IMG/VR virus record: IMGVR_UViG_3300036820_000641
Span: 1-37,061 of that record
Source of the DNA: a virus
Strand: one strand, 5' to 3'
DNA length: 37,061 nt
Part shown: piece by piece, positions 17,048 to 24,326 of the stretch
How positions within the stretch are numbered: position 1 is the stretch's first letter
How the letters are laid out: every line of letters begins with the position of its first letter
Translations under genes and position numbers: made by a program
The notes under the pieces: model-generated
The model's input: the letters and a program-made list of their open reading frames with translations, nothing else
Told to the model about the DNA's origin: nothing
Database searches by the model: none

Positions 17048-17545
17048 TTACGTGATGTTGACCAGGGGTTTGCGCGCCTGGGCGATCGCGCCGCGCACTT
17101 CGGACATTTGCAGGATGCGCGCCAGTTTAGTGCTGTACAGAAGATTGTTCGGCGCATAACGCGGGGCGATCCGCTGCATAAGCATTGCCTTGTCGCCATC
17201 TTTCAGGTATTGAGCCCAGGCGGCCGCGCAGGGCTGCGCCGAGGTAATGAGCGCGGCGTGCCGGTCGAAACATGCCTGCAGCGTCGGAAACACTTCGAAC
17301 TGCTGCTCTTCCGTGACAGGTTGAGCGTTTGGGTGAGGGACTTCCTGAGTGGAGAGTGTTTGCGATGCCGTTCCCGTCGTGGCTTTAATGCCGAAGCAGT
17401 TATTGCCCGGCGCGTGTTCTCCCCACCCGGATTCCAAGGCCCACTGTGGAACGGTGAGTTCAGCCGGAAGTTTGGTGGTCTTCTCGCTGGCGACGGCCGA
17501 AGCCGCCGCCAGTCCGAGAGCCGATAATTGTGCGGCGCTCAACAT
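17048..17545 (-). CDS. Endolysin, glucosaminidase domain
   Basis: This 165-residue protein is a minimal GH73/FlgJ-type glucosaminidase: AQLSALGLAAASA, then the catalytic segment VPQWALESGWGEHAPGNN with Glu38 as the likely acid, NCFGIKA, a Phe-rich segment EEQQFEVFPTLQACFDRH, and the C-terminal helices AAAWAQYLKDGDKAML and ANNLLYSTKLARILQ-like sequence. It would cut the glycan backbone of peptidoglycan at lysis or entry. A holin candidate lies just upstream on the same strand. It is located inside the head-tail region rather than near the early/late junction. Ala/Leu-rich residues 1-20 may act as weak export sequence, unproven. Confidence 0.85.
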   Translation of the reverse strand: MLSAAQLSALGLAAASAVASEKTTKLPAELTVPQWALESGWGEHAPGNNCFGIKATTGTASQTLSTQEVPHPNAQPVTEEQQFEVFPTLQACFDRHAALITSAQPCAAAWAQYLKDGDKAMLMQRIAPRYAPNNLLYSTKLARILQMSEVRGAIAQARKPLVNIT

Positions 17546-17568
17546 TCCTTCCCTCTCTTTGTCAAAAC

Positions 17569-17601
17569 GTTCCCGGCGCGCTGTCGGGCGCGCCGGGGAA
17601 C
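17569..17601 (-). terminator. Strong hairpin, possible terminator between holin and endolysin
   Basis: Arms GTTCCCGGCGCGC and GCGCGCCGGGGAAC pair over 13 bases with one bulged base around a six-base loop. On the minus strand the stem is followed by CGTTTTGAC, a short T tract. This would end or attenuate transcription after the holin candidate, or the stem could control endolysin translation. The short T tract keeps confidence moderate. Confidence 0.5.
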
Positions 17602-17613
17602 CAACGTTGGCTG

Positions 17614-17910
17614 TTAACCCTCGGGCTGGGGATCGTCCCTGATCTGCGTCTTCTCCGGCTGTTCCTCAGTCTCGGCCTGAGCTTCCGCGACGGGAGCTGC
17701 GGGCTGCGTGGCCGCGGTCACTGCCTGATCGACGGTCCCGAGCACGGTCGCGCCTCCGGCCATCGCCGCCCCAACCGAGGGATGGGAAGCGCTGATTACC
17801 TGCCCTGTGGCCTGCAGTCCGACTGTGAGCAGTGCGAGGAAGATTCCCCAGTTAAAAGAAGCGTGCGCCGGGTGGGCCGGATTCGCCGCGGGATTCGTTG
17901 TATTGTCCAT
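17614..17910 (-). CDS. Putative holin, small membrane protein
   Basis: A 98-residue protein with a hydrophilic N-terminus, a hydrophobic segment FNWGIFLALLTVGLQATGQV (~19-38), a second weakly hydrophobic Ala/Gly/Val segment (~45-68) and a hydrophilic acidic tail (TEEQPEKTQIRDDPQPEG). Size and topology are compatible with a two-segment holin, and the next gene is an endolysin. There is no family signature, so the call rests on topology and linkage. A structural membrane protein is possible. Confidence 0.55.
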   Translation of the reverse strand: MDNTTNPAANPAHPAHASFNWGIFLALLTVGLQATGQVISASHPSVGAAMAGGATVLGTVDQAVTAATQPAAPVAEAQAETEEQPEKTQIRDDPQPEG

Positions 17911-17935
17911 TTGTTTTACCTTTCTTCTTTCTTTG

Positions 17936-18820
17936 TTAAACCGCTTTCACTCCCTGTTTCCGATACCTGTTCGCAGCGATCCGCGCGGCAGGCGCGATAG
18001 GAAGCTGCGTATATTGCGTCGTGGAATTGACCACGGAATTCGTGTCCGAGACGAGTCCCTGCTTGCCGAGGGTGTTGCGCAGGAACCCAACCTGCACCAT
18101 GCAGGCAATGGAGAGATCGCCGGGCACATTCGTGAATCCGGCGATATAACTAACCGAAACGTTTTGACGGCCCCAGCCGAAGATCTCGCATTCGGCGCGC
18201 AGCCGCGGGTTCCAATCCAGCGCGAGCGTGTCGTCGAACGCGATGTATTCCGGGTAAATCTTCAGCGTCGAGACATCCACCGGCTGGCCGTCGATCGATA
18301 AGACAGACACCGAAACAATCGGCGCGTGCCTGAGATAAAGCTGGAAACCACCATCGCCGTCATAAAGCTCGCCGTCAAGCGCTATCGGCTGGATATCGAG
18401 GGTGACAATCCGCGCAATTTGAGCGCTGGCGATCAGGATGAGCTGCCGGAGTTGATCGTCCATGTCCGTTTCATCAGCGCCGAGGCCGAGCGAACGTTTC
18501 AGTGCGGACAACCCGCACAGCGGGAATGCCTGTGCGACGGGAGGCCAGGCGTTGAGGTTGAGCGCGGAAGCGGCGGAAGGGTCTTCGGTGGGATTCGCCA
18601 CTGTGATCGACAGCGCGATCGCATCGCCGCCGAAATCCGGCACCGTCGCCAGAATTTGTATGTCGCTGACTACTTGAACATTTAAGCCGGGCAGCGCGAG
18701 GGAAGCACCCGCGAATAGCACAACGGCGCCCGCAACGAAACCCGTACCGGTCAGAGTGATCCGATCGCCGGGGTTTGCGGAAGCGGGAGCGACGTTAGTG
18801 ATATTCGCGGATGAGGGCAT
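17936..18820 (-). CDS. Head-tail connector (gp6-like) with N-terminal IPT/TIG domain
   Basis: Residues 1-90 form an IPT/TIG immunoglobulin-like domain: ITNVAPASANPGDRITLTGTGF with GAVVLFAG, VVSDIQILATVP and ITVANP. From ~105 a gp6-like connector follows: LCGLSALKRSLGLGADETD, then DDQLRQLILIASAQIARIV, YDGDGGFQLYLRHAPIVSVS and YIAGFTNVPGDLSIACMVQVG. The connector closes the portal and docks the tail. Fusion of a surface-type Ig domain to a connector is unusual; such domains usually decorate capsids or tails. It sits 10 bases after the preceding gene. Both domains look complete, so this is not a chance read-through. Confidence 0.74.
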   Translation of the reverse strand: MPSSANITNVAPASANPGDRITLTGTGFVAGAVVLFAGASLALPGLNVQVVSDIQILATVPDFGGDAIALSITVANPTEDPSAASALNLNAWPPVAQAFPLCGLSALKRSLGLGADETDMDDQLRQLILIASAQIARIVTLDIQPIALDGELYDGDGGFQLYLRHAPIVSVSVLSIDGQPVDVSTLKIYPEYIAFDDTLALDWNPRLRAECEIFGWGRQNVSVSYIAGFTNVPGDLSIACMVQVGFLRNTLGKQGLVSDTNSVVNSTTQYTQLPIAPAARIAANRYRKQGVKAV

Positions 18821-18830
18821 TTATGCCGCC

Positions 18831-19112
18831 TTATTCCTCGCGTTCTTTGGGCTTGCGTCGCAGCTCGAACTTCGCCTTGAGTTTCGCGGCCGCGTCGTTC
18901 GTAGCCGCCAACGTCGGGAAGAATTTCACAGGCGAGGTTTCCTCGCATGCAAGATCCTCGACGTCCGCCGGGACTTTCAAAGGCTGCAGCGGGCGGAACC
19001 GATAATCGCCCAGTGTGAGAGAGCCGGTTTCCTGCTGATATAGGCCGAACACTACAGGGCCTTCGTCTTTTTTCTTTTTGCTGTCGGGGACAGCAACGGG
19101 CGCTTCAGTCAT
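18831..19112 (-). CDS. Hypothetical protein, 93 aa
   Basis: An unrecognised small protein between capsid and connector genes. The N-terminus is Pro/Lys/Asp-rich (PDSKKKKDEG), followed by VVFGLYQQETGSLTLGDYRFRPLQ (broken here only by description) and a charged C-terminal helix with many Lys/Arg/Glu. Position suggests a small head or neck protein, but nothing in the sequence confirms it. No signal peptide or membrane segment. The gap before it (19113-19226) contains a GC hairpin and no gene. Confidence 0.5.
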   Translation of the reverse strand: MTEAPVAVPDSKKKKDEGPVVFGLYQQETGSLTLGDYRFRPLQPLKVPADVEDLACEETSPVKFFPTLAATNDAAAKLKAKFELRRKPKEREE

Positions 19113-19130
19113 TTCTTTTTGCCTTTCTGC

Positions 19131-19157
19131 GCGGCGGCTCTATTCGGTGGCCGCCGC
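19131..19157. other. GC-rich hairpin between capsid and the small head gene
   Basis: Arms GCGGCGGC (19131-19138) and GCCGCCGC (19150-19157) pair perfectly around an 11-base loop. On the plus strand it is followed by GGCTTTTC, on the minus strand by no T tract. It could attenuate the late transcript after the capsid gene or stabilise the capsid message end. The function is unproven. Confidence 0.4.
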
Positions 19158-19226
19158 GGCTTTTCTAACCGTCCACGCCTTCCGGCGCGGCTACGTCACT
19201 TCATCTACGGGGGGGTATAGCTTGCT

Positions 19227-20804
19227 TTACGCCTGCACCTTCGCGTGATCGTAAATTGCGATGGCGTCGGCATTCTCGATAGCCGCCGTCGCGCGCATCG
19301 ACAGAATGTAACTGGTACGGCGCAGGCGCGGCTCACGGAACGGCTCGATCTTGATCTCGCGGTGGATACCGAAGATCAGATTCTGCAGGTTCGTCAGCAT
19401 CACGAAGGTGCCGTCCGTATAGTCGGTCGATGAATACGTGAACGCCTGCGTCGTCGACATGTTGGGCATCTTCGCCACCGGCACGTTGCGGATCGGGAGA
19501 TCCACTGCGCCCGTGATGGCTTTGATGGCATCGGGAATTGCGATGGCGGCGATCGTATCGACGTAATCGAGATTCAGATCGTTCGCGAGGATCGCCCGCA
19601 TCTGCGTTACGTCCTGCCGATATTTGATGGGGAGCGCCTTCAGCAGCTTCGTCATCTTCTTGCCCGGAGGCGCCGCGCCTGCCCAATACCGGTCGGTATC
19701 GGCCATTCCCTCGATCACATGCGCACCGTTGGCCTTGGCCAGCTTGTACCAACCGTCCCAGCGGTCGAGAATGCCGGTGTCGGCGACCGCCGTGTCGGCG
19801 AGCATGGCCGCCGTCTCGATCTCGTTGGCTGCCGAGCGCCCGATCATGCCGAGCAGGTGCTGTACGAATGCCTCGCCCTCGATGTTGTCTTCGAGGGTGT
19901 CATCGCCGATCGCGACGATTGCCAGCATTTCCTGCGCAGTGAGAAGGACCTGCGACGGACCCGACAGCGAGACCGTATCACCCGGATCGACGCCCGGCGT
20001 TCCCTTGACAAGGACTTTGCTGCCGAGGCCGATCTTGTCGATTTTGTAGGTCGAGTTCGGCATCGTGACCGTGCGACACATCTTCAGCACCGTTGAAAGA
20101 TCGAAGATGTAGTCGATGAAATTACCCGCTTCTTCATTGGCGAGACCGTAGGTCCAGCCGCTCGAAGTGAGGGTGGCTTTCGTGAGCCGTTGTCCGTTGG
20201 ACAGTTCCGAACGAGCTGAAAGAAACTTCGTGAATTCCGGAAACTTCATGTCACCTCCGCTGATTTGCGCGACGCTGCCGATCGACTTGTCGAGACGCCG
20301 GGAGCCGGTGGATGTCTTTTCGACTACGGCAATGCGGCCGTCGAGCGCCGCGACGGCTTTCATCAGCGGCTCCAATTCCGCCTTCAGCGCCTTCGAGATG
20401 ACTTCGCTGTCAGCGGCAGGCACCGGAGCGGGAGCCACTTCCTTTTTCTCGACGGAATCAGAAACGACGATCACCATCGGCGCGTCGCTATCCGTTCCCG
20501 TACCGTCCGGTAGCTCCGTTACGGTCGATGTGGCGCTGGAAGTTGAGCTGTATGTGGAAGACGAATCGTAAGTCGTCGTCGCCTTCCGGATCGCTTCATA
20601 AACGGCGTCCTTGATAAACGCCGCCTTGGATTTCTTCTTCGGCCCTTCCGGAGCCTTTGTCTCTGCCATTGCGTCTTTCTCCTTTGGTTGGTTTTTAGGT
20701 GTGGACTTATAGAACAAAGCCACGGCTCCGGGGTTGGCCGGCTGTACGTCGTCGCCCCGAACAATCGAAAACTCGTCAAGTACCAGATTTCTGAGAATGC
20801 CCAT
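19227..20804 (-). CDS. Major capsid protein, HK97 fold, with N-terminal scaffold-like region
   Basis: The 525-residue protein follows the protease gene and has the HK97-fold layout. Residues ~45-165 are Lys/Glu/Ala-rich with a Ser/Thr run (~76-96) and a helix (SKALKAELEPLMKAVAAL), resembling a scaffolding delta domain. The capsid core follows from ~180, with FPEFTKFLSARSEL, VLLTAQEMLAIVAIGDDTLEDN, IIHR-like LIFGIHREIKIEPF, and the ending RTSYILSMRATAAI. The ATG at 20804 follows the upstream TAA directly and has AGGAGG 11 bases before it. A second, also well-placed AAAGGAG precedes an internal ATG at 20667-20669 (Met46), so a shorter product may be the main one. Cleavage by the S78 protease would remove the delta domain. 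Confidence 0.82.
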   Translation of the reverse strand: MGILRNLVLDEFSIVRGDDVQPANPGAVALFYKSTPKNQPKEKDAMAETKAPEGPKKKSKAAFIKDAVYEAIRKATTTYDSSSTYSSTSSATSTVTELPDGTGTDSDAPMVIVVSDSVEKKEVAPAPVPAADSEVISKALKAELEPLMKAVAALDGRIAVVEKTSTGSRRLDKSIGSVAQISGGDMKFPEFTKFLSARSELSNGQRLTKATLTSSGWTYGLANEEAGNFIDYIFDLSTVLKMCRTVTMPNSTYKIDKIGLGSKVLVKGTPGVDPGDTVSLSGPSQVLLTAQEMLAIVAIGDDTLEDNIEGEAFVQHLLGMIGRSAANEIETAAMLADTAVADTGILDRWDGWYKLAKANGAHVIEGMADTDRYWAGAAPPGKKMTKLLKALPIKYRQDVTQMRAILANDLNLDYVDTIAAIAIPDAIKAITGAVDLPIRNVPVAKMPNMSTTQAFTYSSTDYTDGTFVMLTNLQNLIFGIHREIKIEPFREPRLRRTSYILSMRATAAIENADAIAIYDHAKVQA

Positions 20805-21179
20805 TTACGCTTCCGCCTCCTGCGCCCATCCGCCGATCGAGAAACCGCTGATGTCGCCGTTGCGCGCCGCCTCTTTCAGCTCATCGGAATTGAGCTTCAC
20901 GCCGATATACCAGCGGAGTTTCATCCCGACGAAATGGAATGTCGATTCGACCAGGACACACGGCGCCGGTTCGCCGTCGTGGTTGTCCTGTATCGAGGCG
21001 GCGTTCGCGTAGTAGTCCTGTATGAATTGGTAAACGGCGGAGACCAACTCATCCTGCGGAACGGTGTCGCCCTGCAGATCCTCGATATCTGCCACCGAGG
21101 CATATCCCCAGATGATGCCCAGTTCATCGGATTTCCGGACAACCTCCATCCGGACGCGCACTTGCTTCGACTCAGCCAC
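20805..21179 (-). CDS. Prohead protease, XkdF-like (S78-type)
   Basis: A 124-residue protein with the XkdF/S78-2 pattern: IIWGYASVADIEDLQGDTVP, then the ASIQDNHDG stretch that includes a candidate catalytic His, VLVESTFHFVG, a LRWYIGVKLNSDELKEAARNG helix-like region and GFSIGG with the candidate catalytic Ser. These proteases mature the capsid delta domain, and the capsid gene is next, starting right after this stop. The GTG start at 21177-21179 is preceded by AAAGGGG seven bases upstream. The protein is shorter than many relatives, with little beyond the protease core. Catalytic residues are assigned by motif only. Confidence 0.72.
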   Translation of the reverse strand: MAESKQVRVRMEVVRKSDELGIIWGYASVADIEDLQGDTVPQDELVSAVYQFIQDYYANAASIQDNHDGEPAPCVLVESTFHFVGMKLRWYIGVKLNSDELKEAARNGDISGFSIGGWAQEAEA

Positions 21180-21269
21180 GGATCGACCCCTTTCCCGGCC
21201 CTGAGGGGCGTCCCAATTCGATTTGGGACACTTGCGAGGCAGTGGCGGGCGCGGAATCGCCCGGATCGC

Positions 21270-21362
21270 TTAAAACGTCCCGTAGCCGTTTTGTTTCGCG
21301 AACATTTCGGCAAGGCTTTGTTCGGAGAACACAACCGCCAGGAAATGATTCGGCTGAAACAC
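21270..21362 (-). CDS. Possible 30-residue ORF upstream of the protease
   Basis: In the 210-bp gap between two head genes, a GTG-started frame (21360-21362) ends at TAA 21270-21272. It encodes FQPNHFLAVVFSEQSLAEM followed by FAKQNGYGTF, with a more protein-like composition than the other frames. No good Shine-Dalgarno is seen. The rest of the gap, 21180-21269 and 21363-21389, holds nothing I can identify. Confidence 0.25.
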   Translation of the reverse strand: MFQPNHFLAVVFSEQSLAEMFAKQNGYGTF

Positions 21363-21389
21363 GCGCGAACTTCGGCAACCGGCTCCCGC

Positions 21390-21797
21390 TCATCCCTGGT
21401 ATGCCTCCTTCACGGCGCTCTCCAGAGAACTCACAGTGAAGCGCTCTTCGAACTCCCAAGCTCTGAGGTGCTGAATGCTTCCGGCCGCATTCGCGAACGC
21501 GCCTTTGGACTTCAGGAAATTCAGCATCGCGGTCGCAACGGCCGGCTCCATGAGGACCTGGGCTTTGCACGCGTTCCCGAGATAGTTGCGGTGTTTCAGC
21601 ACGGGAAACAATTTGCCTGAAATCCGGACCATCCTGACCAGCCCCTCGAACTCTATGAACGCGAGGCGCGGCGGCCGGGTAAGTGAGACGGCATCGAGCC
21701 GGATGCAGTTCTCGAACTCCACAGTCCGGGCGCATCCCTCAAAGATGCCGAGTTCGTCGTTACACGCAAAAATGACCGACATCGCCGCGCCGCTCAC
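21390..21797 (-). CDS. Hypothetical protein in head module, 135 aa
   Basis: I do not recognise the family. A GTG start overlaps the upstream stop (GTGA) and is preceded by GGAGGG; an ATG five codons later is an alternative. The protein combines strands at the start (SVIFACNDELGIFEGC, VEFENC) with MVRISGKLFPVLKHRNYLG, then helices (VATAMLNFLKSKGAF, SSLESAVKEAYQG). It has a likely compact alpha/beta fold with four cysteines. Its place between the minor head protein and the protease suggests a role in head assembly or a Mu G-type morphogenesis function, but that is only inference from order. Confidence 0.5.
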   Translation of the reverse strand: MSGAAMSVIFACNDELGIFEGCARTVEFENCIRLDAVSLTRPPRLAFIEFEGLVRMVRISGKLFPVLKHRNYLGNACKAQVLMEPAVATAMLNFLKSKGAFANAAGSIQHLRAWEFEERFTVSSLESAVKEAYQG

Positions 21798-22702
21798 TCG
21801 CCCTCCCAGATCCGGTCGGGATCGATCTCGAAGTCGTCGCTAACGATGGGCGAGATCCAGCAATGGCAATTCACCAGTTCATCGGCGGGAAGCGAGGGGT
21901 CGAGCGGATGATCCGCGCTATAGCCGCCACAGTCGAATGCGTCCGCGATCCCGATCACAGCGCCGGAAAGATCGGCATGATCCTCGCGCGTATCCTGCCC
22001 CGTGACGTTCCACCGCTTATTCTCGACGCCGTTGCGCCGGTAGGTTTCAACCTGCGCAACCTCCGAAGCAATACCTGTCTCGGTAAGCGCGAACCTCTGC
22101 GCCTGCCAATCCGTCTTGACGTCCAGGTCGCCGCGGAGCTGCTGGATGAAGTCGGCGTTATATGGATTGCGGCCGAGATCGTAAAACTGGTTCACAATCG
22201 TGTCGAAAACCGAATCGATGTGATTGCGCGTTGCAAAGACGGCGGCGGATGTGCGATCGAGGAGCTTCTCGCGGATCTGCTCGTTCTTCAGCTCAAAGTC
22301 TGGCGCGCCCACGCCGATCTGCTGCAGAGCGAACTTCGCCGCCTCGTTGAATGTGTCAAACGACGTGCCCTCGACAATGGTTTTCGCCTGCTTGTCCACG
22401 TCGCCGAAGAAATCGAAGTTGGTGAGCAGGTTCGCGATGAAGGTCTTGTCCGAATCGGTCATCGCTTTGCGCAATGACCTGGCGAACGAATCGGCGGCGA
22501 CCTCCAGTTGGATGTGACGCTGGATCTTCTCCCAGCCCTCATGCAGCGAGAGAAATGCAAACAGCGCATCGAGCCCATCCGACCAGTAGGAGACAACTTC
22601 TTTCTTCAGCGGTATCAGCGCGGCCGTGCGATTGAATCGCCGCGGCTGATTGACCCGCCGGATGACGGTGGCGAATGCGCTGTACGCCTGCACTTTTGTC
22701 AT
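21794..22702 (-). CDS. Minor head protein, SPP1 gp7/Mu F-like
   Basis: This 302-residue protein has a helical N-terminal half and the C-terminal domain characteristic of phage head morphogenesis proteins: RFALTETGIASEVAQVETYR (~205-224), GVENKRWNVTGQDTREDHADL, then HPLDPSLPADELVNCHCW with the conserved Cys-His-Cys near the end. Such proteins bind the portal and are packaged in a few copies. The start overlaps the portal stop (ATGA), placing it as Mu gp30 follows gp29. Function follows from family and order. The C-terminus is acidic and complete. Confidence 0.82.
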   Translation of the reverse strand: MTKVQAYSAFATVIRRVNQPRRFNRTAALIPLKKEVVSYWSDGLDALFAFLSLHEGWEKIQRHIQLEVAADSFARSLRKAMTDSDKTFIANLLTNFDFFGDVDKQAKTIVEGTSFDTFNEAAKFALQQIGVGAPDFELKNEQIREKLLDRTSAAVFATRNHIDSVFDTIVNQFYDLGRNPYNADFIQQLRGDLDVKTDWQAQRFALTETGIASEVAQVETYRRNGVENKRWNVTGQDTREDHADLSGAVIGIADAFDCGGYSADHPLDPSLPADELVNCHCWISPIVSDDFEIDPDRIWEGE

Positions 22703-24117
22703 CGAGCGCCCGCCATTTCGCGAATCTGCTTTTGCAGGCCGCCGAGATCGTCCGCCGTCGCCGTCGTCGCTGTCTTATAAGGGAGCACCTGTTCGGACCC
22801 GGCAATCGGTGGCAACTCGGGAAACCTCTTCGCCGCCACGGCGCCCGGAGTGACAACCTGATGCTCCAGATAGATCGCATCCACCTGCGCGTCCTGCAAG
22901 ACGTCGTCAGTGTTGTATGGCTCGAACTCGAAGTGGAAGTCGCCGGGCGCCGTGTCGAATGCATCGACAATGAGGCGGTCGATGTGGCTCGTTACCTCAT
23001 TCCGGCCGGGTGTGACGACGGAGTCCTTGTACTCGTCGTTCTGCTCGCCGCCATCCTTGCCGCCGAGCTTCCCCGTCTCGTGAATCCCCGCCTTCGAAGG
23101 AGGGACGCCGTGCGCCTGCAGAATCTCATCGCGGCAATCTGTGCGCAGGAGGCGGAATGAGCCTTCCTTTGCGTTGTCGCTGGTGAGCTTGTCGAACTTG
23201 ATCGTTGCGCCGTCCGGCGTGCGAAGGACCAGCGTTTTATGCGACTTCCCCTTCAGGTGCCGCTTGAAATAGTCGCGGATTTTCTCGTCGGCGTCGTCAT
23301 CCCACTCTCCGCTCAGCGTGACCGCATAATCCGGCACGGCATTGTTATTGAAGAAGTTCATATTGAACTCCGCCAGCAGGACCGAGATCACAATCGAATT
23401 CCAGGCGGGCATGATCGAGGGGATGCCGTAGTAGAGCGACCACGGGAAGTATTGGGTGAAGTGAGTGACAGAGGAAACGCCGTCCGCTCGCAGCGGATCG
23501 GTCGGCTTCAGATCGTCAAACTTTGCGGGATCGATGCCATATCGCCGAAAGTGCGCATATTCCCCGTTCTTTTGCTGAACGAAGCCCATATCGTCGAGGC
23601 GTATCCACATCTCGGTGCTTGGAATGTGGGCAAACTCAGCCGGCCGCCCCGTCGCATCGGGAACGATTTCCATATAGGCGTTGCCGATTGCCTCATAATC
23701 GGTCCAGACGTTCTCCATTCCCTTGGAGAAGCTGCGATCTTTGAAGGCGTGCTTCACCCACTCGGCAATTTCCGCTCTCTTTGCCGTGCCCCCCGCGCCG
23801 GTGATTTTCCACGGCCCACCCGCGATGTCCTTCGCTTTTGCCCGGACGGCGCGGCAGTGATACGTGTTCAGCGACGTGGCGTAGGCGTAGAGGTAGAAAT
23901 CGAATGGCCGCGCCGCGCACGTGACGCCGCCGAGCGTGACGCCGTACTTGTCTTTCAGGCGCTTACTGCCGGTCGATGCCGAGGGCGCGTCGGAAAGGGC
24001 CTTGCCGATCTCGAAATACTCGGACGGACCGGCGAGGCCGGCCAGCGCAAGCTGCCCGTTTACTTTCGCGATCGCTCCGGTGGAGGAATCGAGAACGAAG
24101 ACGCGGGCGACGCTCAT
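22699..24117 (-). CDS. Portal protein
   Basis: The 472-residue protein has portal features of the PBSX/HK97 type: ARPFDFYLYAYATSLNTYHC near 70-90, YEAIGNAYMEIVPDATGRPAEFAHIP (the wing/clip region, named in pieces), TQYFPWSLYYGIPSIMPAWN (~222-241), FFNNNAVPDYAVTLSG, and LRTDCRDEILQAHGVPPSKAG in the crown-proximal region. It lies between terminase and minor head protein genes, the standard place. It would form the dodecameric DNA gate of the capsid. Its start overlaps the preceding small gene stop and its own stop overlaps the next start. The length is usual for the family. Confidence 0.85.
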   Translation of the reverse strand: MSVARVFVLDSSTGAIAKVNGQLALAGLAGPSEYFEIGKALSDAPSASTGSKRLKDKYGVTLGGVTCAARPFDFYLYAYATSLNTYHCRAVRAKAKDIAGGPWKITGAGGTAKRAEIAEWVKHAFKDRSFSKGMENVWTDYEAIGNAYMEIVPDATGRPAEFAHIPSTEMWIRLDDMGFVQQKNGEYAHFRRYGIDPAKFDDLKPTDPLRADGVSSVTHFTQYFPWSLYYGIPSIMPAWNSIVISVLLAEFNMNFFNNNAVPDYAVTLSGEWDDDADEKIRDYFKRHLKGKSHKTLVLRTPDGATIKFDKLTSDNAKEGSFRLLRTDCRDEILQAHGVPPSKAGIHETGKLGGKDGGEQNDEYKDSVVTPGRNEVTSHIDRLIVDAFDTAPGDFHFEFEPYNTDDVLQDAQVDAIYLEHQVVTPGAVAAKRFPELPPIAGSEQVLPYKTATTATADDLGGLQKQIREMAGAR

Positions 24118-24326
24118 CTGTACCTCTGATTGGTTCGCGGATTCGTATCAAGCTCTTCAGACTGTTTCGTCCGCATCGCCTGTTTACAACGCGAACAAGT
24201 TACTGCCGCAGCGCTCAGCGTCCATGTCGCACACCGCAGATTTACCGGGCGCGGATTACCCCCAGAGCACAATGCGGACACATCTCCGTTCGGGGCGACC
24301 AGCATTGCCATGTGAACCGTCTTCAC
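24114..24326 (-). CDS. Small cysteine-containing protein between terminase and portal
   Basis: A 70-residue protein with four cysteines: two spaced (Cys20 and Cys32) and a CxxC pair (TCSRCKQ near 43-49), suggesting a small zinc site. The GTG start overlaps the terminase stop (GTGA) and its stop overlaps the portal start, so it is embedded in the packaging operon. I do not recognise the family. A role as a terminase or portal accessory is conceivable but not shown. The C-terminus is polar and Arg-rich. Confidence 0.55.
   Translation of the reverse strand: MKTVHMAMLVAPNGDVSALCSGGNPRPVNLRCATWTLSAAAVTCSRCKQAMRTKQSEELDTNPRTNQRYR

Noticed and set aside
21172-21735. 187-residue ORF covering the gap before the protease
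   Set aside because: It overlaps the better supported 21390-21797 gene in another frame and is Arg/Pro-rich shadow sequence.
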